From Bacteroidaceae bacterium (lineage in GTDB: Bacteria; Bacteroidota; Bacteroidia; Bacteroidales; Bacteroidaceae), in assembly GCA_017522785.1 (NCBI GenBank), contig JAFWYF010000001.1, positions 186,001 through 250,000 of the forward strand: a DNA stretch of 64,000 nt, read 5' to 3'. A model generated the notes under the pieces. That model saw only the letters and a list, made by a program, of their open reading frames with translations, did no database searches and was not told the DNA's origin. Shown one piece after another: positions 58,756-64,000 of this stretch (position 1 is the first letter of the stretch; each line of letters begins with the position of its first letter). Both the position numbers and the translations under genes were made by a program.

Positions 58756-59409
58756 TTATTTTTTTAAATTATTTATTTTTATATACTCTTTGCATATATT
58801 GGTTAAACCGCATGATTGGCAGTCGGGAGTACGTGCTTTGCATGTATAACGCCCATGCAATATAAGCCAATGATGCGCTTTGGGAATGAGGTCGGCAGGA
58901 AAATACTTTGTAAGTTCCATTTCGACGCTATATGGCGTTGTACATCGTTTGGGGACAAGGCCAATTCTGTGGCTAACACGAAACACATGGGTGTCTACTG
59001 CCATTGCCGACTTGTTAAAAACTACCGACTGAATGACATTGGCAGTTTTACGTCCAACACCGGGTAGTGTAACTAACTCCTCCAAAGTATCTGGAACTTC
59101 TCCACCAAAATCGCTACACAATTTCTGTGCCATGCCTACAAGATGTCTGGCTTTGTTGTTGGGGTAAGAAATACTCTTTATGTAATTGAATACCTCATCG
59201 GGGTGTGCCTCTGCCAATTCCTCGGGTGTAGAATAGCGCGCAAATAGGTCGGGGGTTACCATGTTTACACGTTTGTCGGTACATTGTGCCGAAAGTATTA
59301 CTGCAATTAGTAACTCGTAGGGAGTGCTGTAGTTCAGTTCTGTTTCCGCAATGGGCATTGCTTTTTCAAAGTATTCTATTACCTGTTTATAGAGCTCGGC
59401 CTTTTTCAT
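58756..59409 (-). CDS. nth: Endonuclease III
   Basis: 217-residue base-excision-repair glycosylase/AP lyase for oxidised pyrimidines. The helix-hairpin-helix LPGVGRKTANVIQSVVF carries the catalytic Lys, and AVDTHVFRVSHRIGL carries the catalytic Asp. The [4Fe-4S] cluster motif C-x6-C-x2-C-x5-C is complete near the C terminus (CKARTPDCQSCGLTNIC). Length and residues are normal. It follows pheS on the same strand after a hairpin terminator. Confidence 0.96.
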   Translation of the reverse strand: MKKAELYKQVIEYFEKAMPIAETELNYSTPYELLIAVILSAQCTDKRVNMVTPDLFARYSTPEELAEAHPDEVFNYIKSISYPNNKARHLVGMAQKLCSDFGGEVPDTLEELVTLPGVGRKTANVIQSVVFNKSAMAVDTHVFRVSHRIGLVPKRCTTPYSVEMELTKYFPADLIPKAHHWLILHGRYTCKARTPDCQSCGLTNICKEYIKINNLKK

Positions 59410-59429
59410 TTATATATAATTTTAAAAAA

Positions 59430-59468
59430 AAGGCATATGTATCAATGTGTCATTGAGTCATATGCCTT
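59430..59468 (-). terminator. Terminator of pheS
   Basis: AAGGCATATG (59430-59439) pairs with CATATGCCTT (59459-59468), with an inner TCAATG/CATTGA helix and a T7 run on the minus-strand side. It starts 23 bp after the pheS stop. Confidence 0.85.
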
Positions 59469-59491
59469 ATCTTTTTGTAATAAATCATTTC

Positions 59492-60511
59492 TTAATTAGC
59501 ACTCTCGAAGAGTCGCAAGAAACGTACGTCGTTCTCACTGAACAGACGCAAATCCTTAACCTGATATTTTAGGTTTGTAATACGCTCAATTCCCATTCCG
59601 AATGCATAACCCGAATAAACCTTGCTGTCTATTCCGCATAATTCCAAAACGTTGGGGTCTACCATACCACAACCCAAAATCTCAACCCAACCGGTTCCTT
59701 TACAGAAAGGACATCCTTTTCCTCCGCAGATGTTACAGCTTATATCCATTTCGGCCGATGGTTCTGTAAATGGAAAATATGATGGACGCAGACGAATTTT
59801 TGTATCTGTTCCAAACATCTCCTTTGCAAACAGCAGAAGCACCTGCTTTAGGTCGGTGAAAGAGACATTCTTGTCGATATAAAGTCCCTCTAACTGATGA
59901 AAGAAGCAGTGTGCACGATAGCTGATTGCCTCATTACGGTAAACACGTCCGGGAGCCATGATGCGAATAGGGGGTTGTGTGTTCTCCATTACACGACTCT
60001 GCACGCTACTTGTGTGTGTACGCAGAATTATATCGGGATGCGCCTCAACAAAGAATGTGTCCTGCATATCACGAGCAGGGTGGTCTTCGGCAAAGTTCAT
60101 CGATGAGAATACATGCCAGTCATCTTCTACCTCGTAGCCGTCGGCAATAGAGAAACCAAGACGTGCAAAAATATCGACAATCTCATTTTTTACAATAGAA
60201 AGCGGGTGGCGTGTGCCCAAAACCGAAGGATACGATGGACGTGTAAGGTCTATTTCCAACTGCTCCTCTTCGTTGTTGGCTAGTTGCTCCTTGAGGGCGT
60301 TGAATTGCTCCTGAATGGCATTTTTTAATTCGTTCAAACGAACACCAACCTCTCTCTTTTGCTCTGCGGGAACCTCGCGGAATTGAGCCATAAGCCCATT
60401 TATAATACCCTTTTTGCTAAGATATTTAAGTCTGAGTGCCTCCAACTCCTCTGCATTTCCTGCAGTGAGACATTTTACCTCTTCAAACAGTTTATTTATC
60501 TGTTCAATCAT
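59492..60511 (-). CDS. pheS: Phenylalanine-tRNA ligase alpha subunit
   Basis: 339-residue catalytic subunit of the heterotetrameric synthetase charging tRNA-Phe. An N-terminal coiled coil (about 1-90) contacts tRNA. Class II motif 2 is represented by HTSSVQSRVMENTQPPIRIM and RVYRNEAISYRAHCFFHQLE. Motif 3 is YAFGMGIERITNLKY. RPSYFPFTEPSAEMDISC and the following CxxC pairs (CNICGGKGCPFCKGTG), a zinc-knuckle-like insert seen in this group, are present. pheT is not adjacent, as is usual in Bacteroidetes. The 254-bp gap upstream separates it from the divergent RSH gene; it is AT-rich and holds no gene that I can see. Confidence 0.97.
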   Translation of the reverse strand: MIEQINKLFEEVKCLTAGNAEELEALRLKYLSKKGIINGLMAQFREVPAEQKREVGVRLNELKNAIQEQFNALKEQLANNEEEQLEIDLTRPSYPSVLGTRHPLSIVKNEIVDIFARLGFSIADGYEVEDDWHVFSSMNFAEDHPARDMQDTFFVEAHPDIILRTHTSSVQSRVMENTQPPIRIMAPGRVYRNEAISYRAHCFFHQLEGLYIDKNVSFTDLKQVLLLFAKEMFGTDTKIRLRPSYFPFTEPSAEMDISCNICGGKGCPFCKGTGWVEILGCGMVDPNVLELCGIDSKVYSGYAFGMGIERITNLKYQVKDLRLFSENDVRFLRLFESAN

Positions 60512-60765
60512 AATATATCGTCTGTTTATATTTTCTAATTAGAATAAAATCGTCGCGAAGTTAATAAATTTGCTCCAAATATCATCTTAAGTCGCCATAT
60601 AATTTAATATTAAAGTGGGATTGTATGTAAAAATAAAATAATTTTATCAAAATTTATTTGCTTAATGATAAATTTTTGCCAAATTCGCACTTTGTCCACA
60701 TTGTATATTGGCATGTTTTGTTTTTATCTAAAAAGGGCCTTTGTCTAATATAATTTAATAGAATT

Positions 60766-62631
60766 ATGGAGTACAGGGAAATAGATCGTGGAGTAGAGGA
60801 CTTGCTTGCTACGTTGTCGCGTCGTTTGTCATCGGAAGATGTAAACCGAATTAAAGATGCCTATTTGTTTGCCAAAGAGGCTCACAAGGAACAGCGCAGA
60901 AAATCGGGTGAACCATATATTATGCATCCATTGGCTGTGGCACGTATTGTTGCCGAAGAACTATCATTGGGTGCCAATCCCATTATAGCGGCATTTCTTC
61001 ACGATGTAGCCGAAGATACTCAATATACAATTGAGGATATAAAAGAACGTTACGGCGAGGATGTTGCCTTTCTTGTGAATGTTGTAACAAAGAAAAAGAA
61101 GAAACAGTATGAGTCGTCGAAGCAGATAGATAACTACAAGCAGATGCTTGCTTCGCTACACTACGATATTCGTGCATTGCTCATAAAACTTGCCGACCGT
61201 TTGCATAATATGCGTACACTAAGTAGTATGCGTCCCGATAAACAGATGAAAATAGCCGGGGAAACCGATTACTTCTACGCCCCTTTGGCACATCGTCTTG
61301 GACTATATCACATTAAACGCGAACTCGAGAATCTCTCTTTCCGCTATCGTTGCCCAAGAGAATTTGCGCAGATAGAGCAAAAAATGGCCGAGGAGTACAC
61401 CGAGAAAGAGAAAGCTCTTGCTGGTTTCATGGCAAAAATAGAAAAGATGCTCGAAGACAACGATATTATGTTGGCACGTACAGAATTACAATGTCGTGGA
61501 CCATATAATGCATGGAAAAAGATGCATGCTTCGGGTTGTGATTTTAATCATGTCGAAGGAAAATTCTATATAAGAATAATTTATCCCTATGGACACGACT
61601 ACTCCGAAAAGGATATGAGTCTAAAAATATACTCAATGCTCACCGATCGCTTTAAAGAGAAACCGGGTAGTGTTGCAAACTATATTGACTCGCCGAAAGA
61701 GAATGGTTATCAGAGTTTTCATGTGAAACTACTAACCGATGCCGGTACATGGGAAGAGATTCACATATCATCGGAGCGCATGGTGCGTAAGTCGCAGTTT
61801 GGATGTCTATCAGAACGTACCGAGGGTAATATATCCAATTGGATAGAAAAATTCAAACAGTTGTTAAGGGATATCGCTTCCCACGGAAAAGAGATGGAAT
61901 ACATGGAAGGTGTAACATCATCTTTCTATAACGACGATATAATGGTGTTCACTCCCGAAGGTCGTGGCGTGATACTTCCAAAAGATGCTACAGCTCTCGA
62001 CTTTGCATTCGAGATACATAGCCAGCTGGGGGAACATGCGCAATATGCTCGTGTGAATGGTATATTGTCGTCGGTGAAAACTGTCTTGCATCGAGGCGAT
62101 TGTGTAGAAATTGGAACAAACGAGAATGTTGTTCCAACGCAGGATTGGCTCGAACATGTATCCACCTATAAAGCAAAATCGCACCTCCATTCATTCTTGA
62201 AAAAACAGAAGAAATTGATGTATGTGCGTTGTGAAAATTGTCATCCTTTGCCCGGCGACGAAGTGATAGGATTTAAGACCGATGACGATAAAATTATTTT
62301 ACACCGACGCGATTGCAAATCTGCTATACGTTTGGCATCGCAAAAAGGAGACGATATTGTTGCAGTGAATTTCGAAGAAGACAGCGATTTTCTATATCCG
62401 GTTAAGATAAGTATAACAGCAATAGACCGATACCATCTGTTGAGCGATATAATGGATTGTATAACCAACCGTTTAAAACTATCGTTGAGCGATTTGGTTA
62501 CAAGTTGTGTAGACCAAATAGTTACATGCACTATGGTTTTTGCGGTACATTCGGCTGCAGAGTTACAAGAGGTTATATCGCATATATCAGCTATTGAGAG
62601 CGTCGATGAGGTTAAACAGCATCTCGACTAA
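60766..62631 (+). CDS. RSH family (SpoT-like) protein with degenerate synthetase domain
   Basis: 621-residue alarmone enzyme, shorter than the ~735 residues usual for bifunctional Bacteroidetes RSH proteins. The HD hydrolase domain is intact: His54 (IMHPLAVA), His79-Asp80 (FLHDVAEDT), Asp144 (KLADRLHNMRTL). The synthetase domain (about 230-345) keeps its outline (NGYQSFH) but has lost key residues. The GRPKxIYSIxxKM segment reads CRGPYNAWKKM; the catalytic Asp of the FDLIAIR motif is Gly265 (EGKFYIR); the EIQIRT strand reads EIHISS. TGS (about 390-450), a CENC...HRRDC zinc-finger-like segment and a C-terminal ACT domain follow. It should therefore degrade but not make (p)ppGpp, so a separate synthetase would be needed elsewhere. 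Confidence 0.88.
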   Translation: MEYREIDRGVEDLLATLSRRLSSEDVNRIKDAYLFAKEAHKEQRRKSGEPYIMHPLAVARIVAEELSLGANPIIAAFLHDVAEDTQYTIEDIKERYGEDVAFLVNVVTKKKKKQYESSKQIDNYKQMLASLHYDIRALLIKLADRLHNMRTLSSMRPDKQMKIAGETDYFYAPLAHRLGLYHIKRELENLSFRYRCPREFAQIEQKMAEEYTEKEKALAGFMAKIEKMLEDNDIMLARTELQCRGPYNAWKKMHASGCDFNHVEGKFYIRIIYPYGHDYSEKDMSLKIYSMLTDRFKEKPGSVANYIDSPKENGYQSFHVKLLTDAGTWEEIHISSERMVRKSQFGCLSERTEGNISNWIEKFKQLLRDIASHGKEMEYMEGVTSSFYNDDIMVFTPEGRGVILPKDATALDFAFEIHSQLGEHAQYARVNGILSSVKTVLHRGDCVEIGTNENVVPTQDWLEHVSTYKAKSHLHSFLKKQKKLMYVRCENCHPLPGDEVIGFKTDDDKIILHRRDCKSAIRLASQKGDDIVAVNFEEDSDFLYPVKISITAIDRYHLLSDIMDCITNRLKLSLSDLVTSCVDQIVTCTMVFAVHSAAELQEVISHISAIESVDEVKQHLD

Positions 62632-62674
62632 GTTAGTTCCTGTAAAGAGTGATATATGACATAGTTATATATAC

Positions 62675-62708
62675 AAAAAAATGCAACAAAATTTTGTTGC
62701 ATTTTTTT
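62675..62708. terminator. Bidirectional terminator between the RSH gene and tmRNA
   Basis: A 17-bp perfect palindrome around ATGCAACAAAATTTTGTTGC, flanked by A6 and T6 runs. It ends the RSH transcript on the plus strand and the tmRNA precursor on the minus strand. Confidence 0.9.
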
Positions 62709-62709
62709 G

Positions 62710-63103
62710 TGGAGCTAGAGGGAGTCGAACCCTCGTCCAAACGAGGAAACCATATGCTTTCTACACGCTTAGTCATCGGTAAAGTTTTCGAGTATAGGCA
62801 AGACCGCGACAACCAACCTATACCTTATCCTCTAAAATTTCACCGTAACATCGAGGCCTGTTACGATTAGTCCCGATTTGCCTGCACCACCATTTCGGAT
62901 TGCTTCGGAACAACTGCGTCCGGGTGATGTCTCGTTCCAACACCTAGTATCGGAATAAAGCTAATCTACTGTACTTCGATTAAGCAGCGAGAGCATAGTT
63001 ATTTTCGCCAGATAATTGTTGACGGCTCAGATTATAGTGCAAACCAACGAGGCACTGCGTGCTTACATACCTTTTCTACCCGCTGTCAAATCCAGATAGC
63101 CCC
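62710..63103 (-). ncRNA. ssrA: Transfer-messenger RNA (tmRNA)
   Basis: 394-nt one-piece tmRNA that rescues stalled ribosomes. The 5' end GGGGCTATCTGGATTTGACA (from 63103) pairs with the 3' acceptor strand TAGCTCC (62711-62717), and the T arm reads GAGGGTTCGACTCCCTC. The tag frame at 62980-63009 reads GGC GAA AAT AAC TAT GCT CTC GCT GCT TAA. The tag is therefore GENNYALAA (with the tRNA alanine added first), ending in the LAA degron for ClpXP-type proteases. Pseudoknot-like G/C segments lie between the tag and the 3' end. CCA is not encoded. A consensus promoter lies 42 bp upstream. Confidence 0.97.
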
Positions 63104-63144
63104 TTGAAAAGGTTAAATCATATTGCTATGATACAAATTCGGCG

Positions 63145-63176
63145 CAAAATTACTAACTCATTTGCAATGTGCCAAA
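63145..63176 (-). promoter_or_regulatory. Promoter of tmRNA
   Basis: On the minus strand: TTTG (63173-63176), 20-bp spacer, TAATTTTG (63145-63152). The predicted start is near 63138, leaving about 35 nt of 5' leader to be removed by processing. Confidence 0.75.
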
Positions 63177-63210
63177 AAATATGATGGAATAATTTTATTC
63201 CATCATATTT
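63177..63210 (-). terminator. Terminator of the glutaminase gene
   Basis: Inverted repeat AATATGATGGAATAA / TTATTCCATCATATT with a very short loop and a T-rich minus-strand tail, 18 bp after the glutaminase stop. Its end touches the -33 box of the tmRNA promoter. Confidence 0.75.
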
Positions 63211-63227
63211 TTGTCCGACATTTTTTA

Positions 63228-64000
63228 TCAGTTGATAATATCTTCGGTTTGGGCAATGCTCACCGCTTCGCTGCTGTAGATATTAAGGTTTAATGATTTT
63301 GCAATATACCTAATAGCTTTCTGCGCCTTTACAGAATTACCAGCTTTGTCTATTGGTGGTGCAAAAGCAGCAATTCCAAGTACACCCGGAAGAACACCCA
63401 TGATACCACCGCCCACACCACTCTTAGCCGGTATTCCCGACATGAACATCCAATCGCCACTATGTTCGTAGAAACCTACAGCCGCAATCATGGATACAAT
63501 CTTTGGTGTAATTGTTTCTCGGAATACCCGCTTGTCGCTTATAGGGTTCACTCCGTTATTTGCTATTGTTGCTGCGCAAATGGCAAGTTGCTCGGTTGTT
63601 ACTCCTAATGAACATTGGCGAGTGTATAGGTCGAGAGAGATGTCGGGGTCGTCATAAATTCTGTTGTAGCTTCTCAACAGCCAAGCTATTGCACGATTGT
63701 TAAAGTTGCTTACACTCTCCGACTTATATAACTCTTCTATCAGTGGCAGTTCACTTCCACATAGGTTGGTTAGGTTTTTGAGAATACTGTTCCATTTCTT
63801 CTTGCTGTCGCCCACAGGTGCACCATGCTGACTGCCGATATTGCTCCTGCATTAACAAGCGGTGTCGAAGGATGGTCGTTTTCGAGCAAGATTGCCATAA
63901 TGGAGTTGAATGGCATGCCGGTGGCATCGGCACCAATCATGTTCATTATGGTTGCGGCGCCATACTCCTCGAGAACTAATATTGCTGTCGCAACTTTTGA
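63228..64000 (-). pseudogene. glsA: Glutaminase A with a single-base frameshift, partial
   Basis: Beta-lactamase-fold glutaminase (glutamine to glutamate and ammonia), running off the right edge. Two minus-strand frames join into one protein. From 64000 to about 63824 one frame reads ATGMPFNSIMAILLEN, PLVNAGAISAVSMV. From about 63822 to 63228 another frame reads APVGDSKKKWNSIL, LCGSELPLIEELYKSE, VSNFNNRAIAWLLRS, TIANNGVNPIS, MFMSGIPAKSGVGGGI. The family continues directly from SAVSMV to the PVGDS segment, so one base is missing near 63818-63824 (context ATGGTGCACCTG). The ATG at 63815 is not a genuine start. This is either a true pseudogene or a sequencing/assembly error; the intact remainder favours a recent event. 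Confidence 0.8.

Noticed and set aside
63228-63815. A complete short glutaminase starting at ATG 63815
   Set aside because: The conserved N-terminal half lies directly upstream in another frame, so this ATG is internal to a frameshifted gene.

Overview
The window looks like chromosomal DNA of a gut-type member of the Bacteroidales. Clear promoters fit the Bacteroidetes pattern TTTG-N19-21-TAnnTTTG, and Shine-Dalgarno sites are mostly absent. Several markers are typical of the order: an LpxC-FabZ fusion, type B ribosomal protein L31, an HU/SPOR hybrid protein, a Bacteroidales-type PurM, a T9SS-like C-terminal sorting domain, and a tmRNA tag reading GENNYALAA. I cannot name genus or species.

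Layout. 1-3300 (minus strand): the start of a secreted nuclease lipoprotein, rpmE2, and a three-gene set of rRNA methyltransferase, 3'-5' exonuclease and DUF5063 protein. 3500-8430 (plus): ftsK, a lolA-like gene and trxB, then rplU-rpmA behind a strong promoter and a structured leader. Three perfect hairpins and tRNA-Lys(CTT) follow. 8844-22061: uvrA, an FHA protein paired with an HU/SPOR protein, a U32 peptidase (plus), clpB, nadE and a fasciclin lipoprotein. 22434-23443 (plus): a Fur/PerR-type regulator followed by a reverse rubrerythrin. 23523-28263 (minus): a lipid A cluster transcribed lpxD, lpxC-fabZ, lpxA, a pRiA4b ORF-3-like gene, miaA. 28502-31689 (minus): purM, prfA, pyrF. 31857-37583: a glutaredoxin-like protein, a membrane metallophosphoesterase, a DPP-IV-type peptidase, a radical SAM protein, a gamma carbonic anhydrase and an unknown small protein.

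37727-45357 is the outstanding accessory region. Four plus-strand genes look like part of a tailed phage: a DNA-ejection-like helical protein, a small basic protein, a 1492-residue protein with an HEVVGH zincin motif, and a portal-like protein. No integrase, terminase, capsid, tail or lysis gene is visible. All four frames are open and the region is bordered by housekeeping genes, so this is either an isolated phage remnant still under selection or a domesticated device.

45468-64000 returns to core genes: a small lipoprotein, ligA, dapA, a 2-hydroxyacid dehydrogenase, a TIGR02757 protein, a malic enzyme/phosphotransacetylase fusion, a T9SS-like secreted protein, a large TPR protein, pgk, nth, pheS, an RSH (SpoT-like) protein, tmRNA, and a glutaminase gene with one frameshift that runs off the window.

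Three core proteins carry unusual lesions or insertions that can be read directly. NadE has glycine at the position of the glutaminase nucleophile cysteine. The RSH protein keeps its hydrolase residues but lacks conserved (p)ppGpp synthetase residues. L21 has an extra basic segment of roughly 25 residues.
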